Below, one piece after another: positions 15,824-25,152 of a stretch of 64,000 nt of DNA. How positions within the stretch are numbered: position 1 is the first letter of the stretch; the number at the start of each line of letters is the position of its first letter. A program made the translations under genes and the position numbers. The DNA is taken from positions 334,667-398,666 of the forward strand of contig CAYXVZ010000001.1 in the NCBI GenBank assembly GCA_964468345.1. The letters run 5' to 3'. The notes under the pieces are model-generated. The model ran no database searches, was not told the DNA's origin, and saw only the letters and a list, made by a program, of their open reading frames with translations. This stretch comes from DALYLB01 sp964468345 (GTDB lineage: Bacteria > Acidobacteriota > Blastocatellia > RBC074).

Positions 15824-18331
15824 ATGAAACTTCGGAACCTAAAAATCGCCCTGCTGCTTTCCATGGCTTTTGGCTTATGGAGCATTCTGCCTGACGCGCA
15901 GGCGCATCAATCCGCCTCGCCCATCGACTTCGAACGCGACATCCGGCCAATCTTTGCAGCGCGATGCATTGGCTGCCATGGCGAGAAAAAACAGAGCGCC
16001 GGGCTCCGGCTCGATTCACAAACCGCGGCGCTGCGCGGCGGGCAGAGCGGCCCGGTAATCGTTTCAGGCAAATCTTCCGAAAGCCGCCTCTTTCAGCGAA
16101 TCTCGGCCAAGGACGATGCGGAGCGAATGCCGCCCGGCGGTGAAGCGCTTTCTGCAAACGAACAAGAAAAAATCAAAGCCTGGATCGATGCTCTCGGCGC
16201 CACTTCGCAATCAGATGTCCGCCCGCTGCATTGGGCCTGGCAACCGATCAAACGACCCGCTGTTCCAGCAATCCGCAATCCACATTTCGCAATCCGCAAT
16301 CCCATCGACGCGTTCATCGCATCGCGCCTGCGCCAGGCCGGGCTGACGATGTCGTCCGAGGCCGATCGGCGAACGTTGATTCGCAGGCTCTCGTTCGATC
16401 TGCTCGGGCTGCCGCCAGCGCCGGCGCGCGTCGAACAATTCATCAAGGATCCCGACCCGAAGGCCTATGAAAAGCTGGTCGAGGAAATGCTCGCCTCGCC
16501 GCGCTACGGCGAACGATGGGCGCGGCACTGGCTCGATGTCGTTCATTACGGCGACACGCATGGCTACGATAAGGACAAGCCCCGGCCCAATGCCTGGCCG
16601 TATCGCGACTACGTCATTCGCGCGCTGAATGAAGACAAGCCCTATGCGCGTTTTGTAGAGGAGCAGATCGCCGGCGATGTGCTCTATCCAGGCACGCGCG
16701 ACGGCGTGCAGGCGCTCGGCTTTATGGCCGCGGGGCCATGGGATTTCATCGGGCATGCCGAACTGCCCGAAACCAAAATCGATGGAAAGATCGCCCGCCA
16801 CCTCGATCGCGACGACATGGTTGCCAACACGATCGGAACATTCGTTAGCGTCACAGTGCACTGCGCACAATGCCACAATCACAAGTTCGATCCGATCACA
16901 CAGGAAGATTATTATTCCTTGCAGGCCGTGTTCTCCGCGCTCGATCGCGCCGACAAGCTCTATTTCCCGGGGAATGCCGCGTTGACACAGAAGTTCGCGC
17001 GCCTGGACGGCCGGCAGCGGGAACTCGCCGAGCGAAAGCGCATCATCGAACGGGATGCGGCCAAGGATGCCGGCGAGGTCGTCAGGAAGCTCAATGAGCG
17101 GATTACGGCAACGAAAGATCCCGCCGAAGCGGCCGCCCTGAAAACGCAACGCGCGCAGGCCATCGATGCGGCCATGAAATCGGAAGTCAAAGCGGAGCGC
17201 GATGCAATCGACGCGGAGCTTGCGCAACTGAAAAAGGACCTGGCCGATTTTCCGAAACCGGAGGTCGTTTATGCGGGCACGGTGCATTATGGAACGGGCG
17301 ATTTTCGCGGCACGGGCGCCGATGGCGGCAAGCCGCGCCCGATTCATATTCTGGCGCGCGGGCAGGTGACGACGCCGGGGCGCGAAGTAGAACCGGGCGC
17401 GCTGGGCATGCTGTCCTTTCAACCGGCGCGTTTCGCCATTGCAAAAGACGCCCCCGAAGGTGAACGCCGCGGGACGCTGGCCCGATGGATCACCGATCCA
17501 AAAAATCCGCTGACCTGGCGCAGCATCGTCAATCGCGTATGGCACTATCATTTCGGCGCGGGCCTTGTGACAACGCCCAATGATTTCGGGCGCAATGGCG
17601 CGCGCCCGTCGCATCCGGAACTGCTCGACTGGCTCGCCGCGGAATTTCGCGACACCGGCGGTAGCCTCAAAAACCTGCACCGTCTCATCGTGAACAGCGC
17701 GACCTACAAGCAATCCAGTCAGCCGCGGTCCGCAATCCGCAATCCGCAATTGAAAGATCCGCAGTCGATCGATGCGAACAATGCCCTTCTCTGGCGGCAG
17801 AACCGGCGCAAGCTCGAAGCCGAAGCATTGCGCGACAGCGTGCTGGCTGTGAGCGGCACGCTCGATCTGAAAATGGGCGGCCCGGGCTGGCAGGATTTCG
17901 TCATCGAGCGGCCCGAGCATTCGCCGCATTACGAATATGGCCTCGCCAATCCTGAGGATGCCTCCACCTGGCGGCGGTCGATCTATCGCTTCATCGTTCG
18001 TTCGCAGACCCAACCATGGATGACGGCAATGGATTGCGCCGATCCATCCATGCGCGTGGATAAGCGCAACGAGAGCCTCTCCGCCCTGCAGGCCCTCGCC
18101 CTGCTCAACAACGGCTTTATGATCTCGCAATCGCGGCATTTCGCCGCGCGACTGGAAAAAGAACGCCCCGGCGACCTCGGCGCACAGATCGATCTGGCGC
18201 ATGCCCTCGCCTTTGGCCGAAAGGCGACAGTTGCCGAACGCGCCAAATTAGTCGGCTTTGCCCGAACCTACGGCCTGCAGAATCTTTGCCGGGTCCTGCT
18301 GAACCTGAATGAATTCGCGTTTATCGATTGA
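15824..18331 (+). CDS. Exported cytochrome c (PSCyt1)-DUF1549-DUF1553 protein
   Basis: An 835-residue protein with signal peptide (1-27), a class I cytochrome domain with a CIGCHG haem site ('IDFERDIRPIFAARCIGCHG' and the distal 'ERMPPGG'), then DUF1549 (about 160-370, including 'SPRYGERWARHWLD', 'NAWPYRDYVIRALNEDKPY' and a second CxxCH in 'CAQCHNHKFDP'), and DUF1553 (about 540-830, 'PLTWRSIVNRVWHYHFGAG'). Families of this type are abundant in Planctomycetota, Verrucomicrobiota and Acidobacteriota; a role in sulfated-glycan or one-electron chemistry is suspected but not proven. GGAG precedes the ATG. Two segments of the protein ('AIRNPHFAIRNP' and 'SAIRNPQ') are encoded by AATCCGC-type repeat DNA that stays in frame. 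Confidence 0.88.
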   Translation: MKLRNLKIALLLSMAFGLWSILPDAQAHQSASPIDFERDIRPIFAARCIGCHGEKKQSAGLRLDSQTAALRGGQSGPVIVSGKSSESRLFQRISAKDDAERMPPGGEALSANEQEKIKAWIDALGATSQSDVRPLHWAWQPIKRPAVPAIRNPHFAIRNPIDAFIASRLRQAGLTMSSEADRRTLIRRLSFDLLGLPPAPARVEQFIKDPDPKAYEKLVEEMLASPRYGERWARHWLDVVHYGDTHGYDKDKPRPNAWPYRDYVIRALNEDKPYARFVEEQIAGDVLYPGTRDGVQALGFMAAGPWDFIGHAELPETKIDGKIARHLDRDDMVANTIGTFVSVTVHCAQCHNHKFDPITQEDYYSLQAVFSALDRADKLYFPGNAALTQKFARLDGRQRELAERKRIIERDAAKDAGEVVRKLNERITATKDPAEAAALKTQRAQAIDAAMKSEVKAERDAIDAELAQLKKDLADFPKPEVVYAGTVHYGTGDFRGTGADGGKPRPIHILARGQVTTPGREVEPGALGMLSFQPARFAIAKDAPEGERRGTLARWITDPKNPLTWRSIVNRVWHYHFGAGLVTTPNDFGRNGARPSHPELLDWLAAEFRDTGGSLKNLHRLIVNSATYKQSSQPRSAIRNPQLKDPQSIDANNALLWRQNRRKLEAEALRDSVLAVSGTLDLKMGGPGWQDFVIERPEHSPHYEYGLANPEDASTWRRSIYRFIVRSQTQPWMTAMDCADPSMRVDKRNESLSALQALALLNNGFMISQSRHFAARLEKERPGDLGAQIDLAHALAFGRKATVAERAKLVGFARTYGLQNLCRVLLNLNEFAFID
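16268..16301. repeat. AATCCGC-family repeat inside a coding region
   Basis: Four tandem or near-tandem GCAATCC words with the spacer CACATTTC, encoding 'AIRNPHFAIRNP' at the join between the cytochrome and DUF1549 domains. The tract length does not disturb the frame. A second, shorter copy is at 17729. Confidence 0.8.
17729..17750. repeat. Second in-frame AATCCGC repeat in the same gene
   Basis: Three copies of TCCGCAA in tandem, encoding 'SAIRNPQ' in a probable surface loop of the DUF1553 domain. Same orientation as the tract 1.46 kb upstream. Confidence 0.78.
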
Positions 18332-18355
18332 GAGTGCGAAACAAACGAAAGATGA

Positions 18356-18386
18356 ATCTATATGACCTATGGGACCTATGGGACCT
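18356..18386. repeat. Short CCTATAAGA-family repeat
   Basis: Three 9-bp units (ATGACCTATGGGACCTATGG then GACCTA) starting 25 bp after the stop of the DUF1553 gene. All units are in one orientation, unlike the hairpin copies. Confidence 0.8.
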
Positions 18387-18910
18387 AAAGGGCTAAATTT
18401 AGCGCATCAATTCGCATTAAAAGCTGGTAAAGAAAAAATTTATCAAGCGATGAAAAATATTCATTGGACTCCCCCGGGATGATTTGATTATTTTATGTGC
18501 AAGCGTGAGTGTCTATAAACGCGAAGTCAACGTCACATCGAAACTGCATCGCACAAAATTGAAGAGTATTAGCTAAATGGCGACGCCGAAAGTAAAACCC
18601 GTGCCGGCTATCCACTCGTCACTGACCGCCAAGGCGGCTTCAGTGACGAGCGAAAAGTGTACCCGGCCGACAGCAGCACAAGGCCTTCTCGCAGGCGACA
18701 AAAGTTAAGTTCGAATCCAAGGACGAAAACGATGAAAGCCTCAGCGGGATGAAAAACAACCCGCCTGAGGCTTTTGCACTATCTGCCTTCTGACGCGAGG
18801 CATTCTGCCGGCAGGTCAGTCGCGGGCATTGGTCTGTCATACCTGCGGTAATGGTTTCCAACATTATTGTCGATAAAGAAGACAAAAAAGACGGGCAAGG
18901 ACAAAATTGT
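18387..18910 (+). other. gltB upstream region: candidate structured leader
   Basis: No long gene is present. Bases 18577-18708 could encode a 43-residue peptide ('MATPKVKPVPAIHSS' start) without a convincing ribosome-binding site. Within it lies a strong hairpin, 18615-18625 pairing with 18640-18650 (11 bp, CTCGTCACTGA with TCAGTGACGAG), capped by CCGC/GGCG. GCCGG at 18603-18607 can pair with CCGGC at 18663-18667 to close it. A terminator-like hairpin follows at 18735-18774 and then about 135 bases to gltB. The order structured element, terminator, then gene resembles an attenuator leader, but I cannot match it to a known riboswitch class. Confidence 0.45.
18735..18775 (+). terminator. Intrinsic terminator-like hairpin upstream of gltB
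   Basis: Bases 18735-18748 (AAAGCCTCAGCGGG) pair with 18760-18774 (CCCGCCTGAGGCTTT, one bulged C) around an 11-base loop. The stem is about 14 bp and GC-rich, ending in a short T-run (18772-18775). It could end a small transcript or act as an attenuator for gltB. Confidence 0.6.
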
Positions 18911-21900
18911 ATGATCCGTACAACGCCACCAACCAAGCAAGGTTTATACGATCCAGCGAACGAGCACGATGCCTGTGGGATGGGCTTTGTGGTCGATTTG
19001 AAGGGGCGCCGTTCGCACGAAATCGTCGAGCAGGCGCTGGAAATATTGATCAACCTGAAACACCGCGGCGCCGTGGGAGCGGAAGTAAATACCGGAGACG
19101 GCGCAGGTATTCTTGTCCAGATTCCGGACGCCTTTCTGCGGCGGGAATGCGCAAAACTCGGAATCACGCTGCCCGAACCGGGCCGGTACGGAGTCGGCAA
19201 TGTTTTCGTGCCGACCAATGAGGAGACCCGGCTCGCAACCGAAGCAATGTTCGAAGAGGTCGTTCGCAAGGAAGGCCAGGAGGTGCTCGGCTGGCGCGAT
19301 GTGCCGGTGGACGATTCGATGATCGGTCCGACGGCGAAATGCGCCGCGCCGCGCTTTCGCCAGGTTTTCATCAAACGCGGAGACGATCTGGCCGATGGGC
19401 CCGGCGGCCTCGCCTTTGAACGCAAGCTCTGCATCATCCGCAAACAGAGCATTCGGGAAATTCGCGGCTCGGGCTTGCCGCAGGCCGAGAGCTTCGGCAT
19501 TCCGAGCGTCTCTTCCCGCACGCTGGTCTATAAAGGCATGCTCAGTTCGGATCAGTTGCGCCCGTTTTACCTTGACCTGCACGATCCGGAGTTCCAATCC
19601 GCTCTGGGGATGGTGCACTCGCGCTTTTCGACGAATACCTTTCCGAGTTGGAACCGCGCCCATCCGTACCGCTATCTCTGTCACAACGGCGAAATCAACA
19701 CGCTGCGCGGCAACATCAACTGGATGCGCGCGCGCGAAACCCGCATGAAATCCTCGCTTTTCGGCCAGGAAGACCTGGAGAAAATGCTTCCCATCATCGA
19801 CGTGAACAACTCCGATTCGGGCATGTTCGACAACGTGCTCGAGATGCTGGTGCTCACGGGCCGTTCGATTGCGCACGCGATGATGATGATGATTCCGGAG
19901 CCCTGGTCAGGCGACGGCTCCATGAGCGAGGAGAAACGGGCCTTTTACGAATATCACTCCTGCATGATGGAGCCCTGGGACGGTCCCGCGGCGGTGGCCT
20001 TCACGGACGGAACGCGCATCGGCGCGGTCCTCGACCGCAATGGCTTGCGGCCCGCGCGCTATTACGTGACAAAGGACGACCGGCTGATCATGTCCTCGGA
20101 AGTCGGCGTGCTGGATATCGCGCCGGAGAATGTGGCTTACAAAGGACGCCTGCAGCCGGGCCGCATGCTGCTGGCGGATCTGGATCAGGGGCGCATCATC
20201 GATGATGAGGAATTGAAGCGCGAACTGGCCATGCAATATCCGTACGGCGACTGGCTCAAACAGAATATGGTCGCCATCGAAGATCTGCCCGCCGCGCCGG
20301 AGGTCGCGCAAACCGATCACAAGACGACGCTCGTGCGGCAGCAGGCGTTCGGGTACACGCATGAAGACCTGCGCCTCTTGATGACGCCCATGGCGCGCGA
20401 CGGCAACGAAGCCATCGGCTCCATGGGGTCGGACACGCCGCTGGCCGTGCTGTCGAACAAGCCGCAGTCCCTGTACAACTATTTCAAACAGCTTTTCGCG
20501 CAGGTCACGAATCCGCCGATCGACGCGATTCGCGAAGAGCTGATCATGTCCACTGAAACCACCATCGGGCCGGAAGCGAACATGCTGGAGCCCTCGCCCG
20601 AGGTCGCGCACCTGATCAAGCTTTCGACGCCGATCTTCACAAACGAGAATCTCGAAAAACTTCGCCATCTCGACAGCGCGCGGTACGGGTTCAAGTCGAT
20701 CACCTTGCCGATGCTCTTCAAGGCCGGCTCCGGCGAGAAGGGCCTCGAAAAAGCGATGGATGAGCTGTGCCGGAAGTCCAGCGAAGCCATCGCGCAGGGC
20801 GTGGACATCATCATCCTCTCGGATCGGAACATCGATCCCGACAACGCGCCGATTCCCGCGCTCCTGGCCGTGGCCGGCGTGCACCATCATTTAATTCGCG
20901 AAGGGACGCGCACGCAGGTCGGCCTCGTGCTCGAAACCGGCGAGGCCCGCGAAGTGCATCATTTCGCGCTTCTGCTCGGTTATGGCGCGGCGGCGATCAA
21001 TCCCTATCTGGCCTTCGAAACGCTGCACGACATGATCGAACAGGGCATGCTCACCGGCGTAACGCACGAACAGGCGGTCGCGAAGTACATCAAGGCCGTC
21101 AACAAGGGCGTGGTCAAGGTCATTTCGAAAATGGGCATCTCGACCGTGCAGAGTTACACCGGGGCGCAGATCTTCGAAGCGGTCGGCATCGAAGCCGGAG
21201 TGATCGACAAGTATTTCTCGGGCACGCCGACGCGCATCGGCGGCATCGGCCTGGGCATCATCGCCCGCGAAGTCGAGATGCGGCACCGGCACGCCTATCC
21301 CGACCGGCAGGTTAACGGGCACACCTTGGATGTGGGCGGACAATATCAGTGGCGTCAGGAAGGCGAAGCGCATCTGTTCAATCCGCAATCCATTCACATG
21401 CTGCAAAAGGCCACGCGGAATGCCGATTATGGGGCCTTCCGGCAATACAGCCGCCTGATCGACGATCAGGGCAAACAGTTGTACACGCTGCGCGGCCTGC
21501 TGGAACTCCAATCCTCGCGGCCGCCCGTGCCGATCGACGAGGTCGAATCGGTCGATTCGATCGTCAAACGATTCAAGACGGGCGCGATGTCGTACGGTTC
21601 GATCAGCAAGGAAGCGCACGAAGCCCTCGCCATCGCGATGAATCGGCTCGGCGGAAAGAGCAACACGGGCGAAGGCGGCGAAGATCCCGATCGCTTTGTC
21701 CGCGACGCCAACGGCGATTGGCGCAACAGCGCGATCAAACAGGTCGCCTCGGGCCGATTCGGCGTGACCAGCGAATATCTGGTCAATGCCCAGGAGTTGC
21801 AGATCAAAATGGCGCAGGGCGCAAAACCCGGCGAGGGCGGCCAGTTGCCCGGCAGCAAGGTTTATCCCTGGGTCGCCAAGACGCGTCATTCGACGCCGGG

Positions 21901-23536
21901 CGTGGGCTTGATTTCCCCGCCGCCGCATCACGACATTTATTCGATCGAGGATCTGGCGCAATTGATCTATGACCTGAAAAACGCCAACACCAAAGCGCGC
22001 ATCAGCGTGAAGCTGGTCGCGGAGGTCGGCGTGGGCACGATCGCGGCGGGCGTCGCCAAGGCGCACGCGGATGTGATTCTGATCAGCGGCTATGACGGCG
22101 GCACGGGCGCTTCGCCGCAAACCAGCATCAAGCACGCGGGCGTGCCCTGGGAGCTGGGACTGGCCGAGGCGCATCAGGTGCTGGTGCTCAACAACCTGCG
22201 CAGCCGCGTCCGCCTCGAAACCGACGGCCAGTTGAAAACGGGCCGCGATGTCGTCATCGCCGCGCTGCTCGGGGCGGAAGAATTCGGCTTCGCCACCGCG
22301 CCGCTGGTCGTGCTGGGCTGCATCGTGATGCGCGTCTGCCATCTCAACACCTGCCCGGTCGGCGTCGCGACGCAGAATCCGGAGCTTCGCAAGCGCTTTA
22401 TGGGTTCGCCCGATCACGTCGTGAATTTCATGCGCTTCGTCGCGCAGGAAACGCGCGAATTGATGGCCGAACTCGGCTTCCGCACGATCGACGAAATGGT
22501 GGGCCACACGGAAATCCTGCAGCCGCGCAAATCCATCGATCACTGGAAAGCGAGCGGGCTCGATTTCTCCGCGATCCTCGCGCAGCCCAATGTGCCGGCC
22601 GAAGTCGGCCGCTATTGCCAGATCGGACAGGATCACGGCATCGACAAGGCGCTCGACACGACGACGCTGCTCGACCTGTGCAAGCCCGCGCTCGATGAGG
22701 GCCGCACGATTCGGGCGGCATTGCCGATCACGAATCAGAACCGCACGGTCGGCACGATTCTGGGCAGCGAACTGACGCGCCGTTACGGCGCTTCGGGCCT
22801 GATGGACGACACGGTTCAGCTTCATTTCACGGGCTCGGCCGGACAGAGTTTCGGCGCCTTTGTTCCGCGCGGCATCACGCTGGAACTCGAAGGCGATTCG
22901 AACGATTACATCGGCAAAGGCCTCTCCGGCGGAAAGCTCATTGTTTATCCGTCGAAGCAGGCCACATTCAATGCCGAAGAAAACATCATCGTCGGCAATG
23001 TGGCCCTCTATGGCGCGACCGCGGGCGAAGCCTATATCCGCGGCATGGCGGGCGAACGCTTCTGCGTGCGAAACAGCGGCGCACAGGCCGTTGTGGAGGG
23101 CGTGGGCGATCACGGCTGCGAATATATGACCGGCGGAAGCGTCGTCATTCTCGGACGCACCGGCCGGAATTTCGCGGCGGGCATGTCGGGCGGCGTGGCC
23201 TATATCTTCGATGAGCATGGCAAATTCACGGCCCGCTGCAATACGGAAATGGTATCGCTCGGATGCTTTGCCGAGGTCGCGGATGACGGCGAGACCGATC
23301 TCGTCAAAGAGATCATCGAACGGCACGCCTTGCTCACGGGCAGCTTTCGCGCGCAGGAAATCCTGGCCAATTGGGAGGCTTCCCTGCCGAAATTCGTGCG
23401 CGTGATGCCGAACGATTATGCTCGCGTCCTCGGCGCGCAAAAGAAAATGCGCGCCGCGGGAATGAGCGAGGAGGAAGCCATCCTGGCCGCCTTCGAACTC
23501 AATTCCAAGGACGCCGCGCGCCTGGGCGGAAAATAA
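18911..23536 (+). CDS. gltB: Glutamate synthase large (alpha) subunit
   Basis: A 1541-residue GOGAT large subunit, which with GltD makes two glutamates from glutamine and 2-oxoglutarate. The N-terminal glutaminase domain starts 'YDPANEHDACGMGFVV'; Cys22 becomes the N-terminal nucleophile after removal of a short propeptide. The central domain and FMN-binding domain follow ('MSYGSISKEAHEALAIAMNRLGGKSNTGEGGED', 'GYDGGTGASP'), with the [3Fe-4S] cysteines in 'CIVMRVCHLNTCPVGVATQ', then the C-terminal GXGXG beta-helix. Length is normal. I chose ATG 18911 (AAGGA ten bases upstream, normal propeptide length) over a longer in-frame start at 18851. Confidence 0.96.
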   Translation: MIRTTPPTKQGLYDPANEHDACGMGFVVDLKGRRSHEIVEQALEILINLKHRGAVGAEVNTGDGAGILVQIPDAFLRRECAKLGITLPEPGRYGVGNVFVPTNEETRLATEAMFEEVVRKEGQEVLGWRDVPVDDSMIGPTAKCAAPRFRQVFIKRGDDLADGPGGLAFERKLCIIRKQSIREIRGSGLPQAESFGIPSVSSRTLVYKGMLSSDQLRPFYLDLHDPEFQSALGMVHSRFSTNTFPSWNRAHPYRYLCHNGEINTLRGNINWMRARETRMKSSLFGQEDLEKMLPIIDVNNSDSGMFDNVLEMLVLTGRSIAHAMMMMIPEPWSGDGSMSEEKRAFYEYHSCMMEPWDGPAAVAFTDGTRIGAVLDRNGLRPARYYVTKDDRLIMSSEVGVLDIAPENVAYKGRLQPGRMLLADLDQGRIIDDEELKRELAMQYPYGDWLKQNMVAIEDLPAAPEVAQTDHKTTLVRQQAFGYTHEDLRLLMTPMARDGNEAIGSMGSDTPLAVLSNKPQSLYNYFKQLFAQVTNPPIDAIREELIMSTETTIGPEANMLEPSPEVAHLIKLSTPIFTNENLEKLRHLDSARYGFKSITLPMLFKAGSGEKGLEKAMDELCRKSSEAIAQGVDIIILSDRNIDPDNAPIPALLAVAGVHHHLIREGTRTQVGLVLETGEAREVHHFALLLGYGAAAINPYLAFETLHDMIEQGMLTGVTHEQAVAKYIKAVNKGVVKVISKMGISTVQSYTGAQIFEAVGIEAGVIDKYFSGTPTRIGGIGLGIIAREVEMRHRHAYPDRQVNGHTLDVGGQYQWRQEGEAHLFNPQSIHMLQKATRNADYGAFRQYSRLIDDQGKQLYTLRGLLELQSSRPPVPIDEVESVDSIVKRFKTGAMSYGSISKEAHEALAIAMNRLGGKSNTGEGGEDPDRFVRDANGDWRNSAIKQVASGRFGVTSEYLVNAQELQIKMAQGAKPGEGGQLPGSKVYPWVAKTRHSTPGVGLISPPPHHDIYSIEDLAQLIYDLKNANTKARISVKLVAEVGVGTIAAGVAKAHADVILISGYDGGTGASPQTSIKHAGVPWELGLAEAHQVLVLNNLRSRVRLETDGQLKTGRDVVIAALLGAEEFGFATAPLVVLGCIVMRVCHLNTCPVGVATQNPELRKRFMGSPDHVVNFMRFVAQETRELMAELGFRTIDEMVGHTEILQPRKSIDHWKASGLDFSAILAQPNVPAEVGRYCQIGQDHGIDKALDTTTLLDLCKPALDEGRTIRAALPITNQNRTVGTILGSELTRRYGASGLMDDTVQLHFTGSAGQSFGAFVPRGITLELEGDSNDYIGKGLSGGKLIVYPSKQATFNAEENIIVGNVALYGATAGEAYIRGMAGERFCVRNSGAQAVVEGVGDHGCEYMTGGSVVILGRTGRNFAAGMSGGVAYIFDEHGKFTARCNTEMVSLGCFAEVADDGETDLVKEIIERHALLTGSFRAQEILANWEASLPKFVRVMPNDYARVLGAQKKMRAAGMSEEEAILAAFELNSKDAARLGGK

Positions 23537-23540
23537 AAAC

Positions 23541-23618
23541 CACCACGAAGAAACGAAGAGCGCGAAGATCTTTTTCTCAAGAGGCGTCTCTTCTTCGCGT
23601 CCCTCGTTTCTTCGTGAT
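23541..23618. repeat. CACGAAGA-family hairpin between gltB and gltD
   Basis: Left arm 23541-23570 (CACCACGAAGAAACGAAGAG then CGCGAAGA), right arm 23590-23618 (TCTTCTTCGCGTCCCTCGTT then TCTTCGTG). It begins five bases after the gltB stop and splits the 131-bp gltB-gltD gap. Confidence 0.9.
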
Positions 23619-23667
23619 TCCAGTCCATCATCACCGTTCTAACACGCAGGATTCAAAATAAAACACC

Positions 23668-25152
23668 ATGGGCAAACCCACAGGATTTCTAGAATTCGAA
23701 CGCACGTTGCCGCAGGATCGGCAACCGACGACACGCATCAGCGACTGGTTGGAGTTTCACGAACACTTTCCCGAAGCCAAACTGCAGGAACAGGGGGCGC
23801 GCTGCATGGATTGCGGCGTGCCCTTTTGCCATACAGGCAAAGTCATCAACGGGGCGGCTTCCGGCTGTCCGATCAACAACCTGATTCCGGAATGGAACGA
23901 TCTGGTCTATCGCGGCCAGTGGCGCGAGGCCTATCTGCGCCTGCAGAAAACCAACAACTTTCCCGAGTTCACCGGCCGGGTCTGCCCCGCGCCCTGCGAA
24001 GGCTCATGCGTGCTCGGCATCAATGCCCCGCCGGTCACGATCAAAAACATCGAAGTTTCGATTATCGACAAGGCTTTCGAAGAAGGCTGGGTCACGGCCG
24101 AGCCGCCCGAAAAGCGCACCGGCAAGAAAGTCGCCATCGTGGGCTCCGGCCCGGCGGGACTTGCCTGCGCGGCGCAACTCAATCGGGCCGGGCACTCCGT
24201 CACGGTCTTTGAACGCGCCGATCGCATCGGCGGCCTGCTGACTTACGGCATTCCGAACATGAAGCTCGATAAGCGGATCGTCCAGCGCCGCCTCAAACTG
24301 ATGGAAGAGGAAGGCATCGAATTTCGCGCGGGCACCAGCGTCGGCCGCGACTATCCGACCGATCGCCTGATGAGCGAATTCGACGCCGTGGTGCTCTGCG
24401 GCGGCGCAACAAAGCCGCGCGACCTGCCCGTCGAAGGCCGCAATCTCGCCGGCATTCATTTCGCGATGGAATTCCTGCACAAGAATACGCAGAGCCTGCT
24501 CGACAGCAATCTGGAAAATGGCAATTACATCTCGGCCAAGGGCAAAGATGTCATCGTCATCGGCGGCGGCGACACCGGCACCGATTGCGTGGGCACGTCC
24601 ATGCGGCATGGTTGCCGCAGCCTCGTGCAATTCGAAATCCTGCCGCAACCGCCCTCGGAGCGCGCGCCGGACAATCCCTGGCCGCAATGGCCGAAGATTT
24701 ATCGAATGGATTATGGCCAGGAAGAAGCCGCGGCCGTTTTCGGCAAGGATCCGCGCGAATACTGCGTGATGACCAAGCGCTTCGTCGGCGACGACCAGGG
24801 ACGCGTCAAGGAATTGCACACCGTCGAGATTACCTGGGGACCGGATGAATCGGGCCGCATCGTGCCGCGCGAAATTCCGGGTTCGGAAAAGATTTGGAAA
24901 GCCGATCTGATCCTGCTCGCGATGGGATTTGTCGGCCCGGAACCGGATGGGTTGCTCGCGCAGCTCGATGTCAAACTCGACGCGCGCGGCAATGTGGCGA
25001 TCGATGAACAGTGCCAGACCAGCGTTCCCAAGGTCTTCGCCGCGGGTGATATGTCGCGCGGCCAATCTCTGATCGTCTGGGCCATCGCCGACGGCCGCAA
25101 CGCCGCCCGCGCCGTCGACCTTTATCTGATGGGCGAAACACAGTTGCCGTAA
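23668..25152 (+). CDS. gltD: Glutamate synthase small (beta) subunit
   Basis: A 494-residue NADPH-oxidising subunit that feeds electrons to GltB. The N-terminal ferredoxin-like part carries the [4Fe-4S] cysteines ('ARCMDCGVPFCHTG' with 'GCP', and 'CPAPCEGSCVLG'). The FAD site is 'VAIVGSGPAGLACAAQL' and the NADPH site 'VIVIGGGDTGTDCVGTS'; the C-terminal 'PKVFAAGDMSRGQSLIVWAI' completes the flavoprotein fold. Length is normal. It follows gltB on the same strand and is almost certainly coexpressed, although a hairpin repeat lies between them and could lower readthrough. The ATG at 23668 is weakly served by CAGGA 17 bases upstream. Confidence 0.96.
   Translation: MGKPTGFLEFERTLPQDRQPTTRISDWLEFHEHFPEAKLQEQGARCMDCGVPFCHTGKVINGAASGCPINNLIPEWNDLVYRGQWREAYLRLQKTNNFPEFTGRVCPAPCEGSCVLGINAPPVTIKNIEVSIIDKAFEEGWVTAEPPEKRTGKKVAIVGSGPAGLACAAQLNRAGHSVTVFERADRIGGLLTYGIPNMKLDKRIVQRRLKLMEEEGIEFRAGTSVGRDYPTDRLMSEFDAVVLCGGATKPRDLPVEGRNLAGIHFAMEFLHKNTQSLLDSNLENGNYISAKGKDVIVIGGGDTGTDCVGTSMRHGCRSLVQFEILPQPPSERAPDNPWPQWPKIYRMDYGQEEAAAVFGKDPREYCVMTKRFVGDDQGRVKELHTVEITWGPDESGRIVPREIPGSEKIWKADLILLAMGFVGPEPDGLLAQLDVKLDARGNVAIDEQCQTSVPKVFAAGDMSRGQSLIVWAIADGRNAARAVDLYLMGETQLP

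Noticed and set aside
18708..18722. TTCGAATCC motif resembling a tRNA or tmRNA T-arm upstream of gltB
   Set aside because: The flanking bases do not form a T-stem and no acceptor or anticodon arms can be found.
20891..23440. 849-codon open frame antisense to gltB
   Set aside because: gltB on the other strand is unmistakable; the antisense frame is rich in Arg, Ala and His with no domain.
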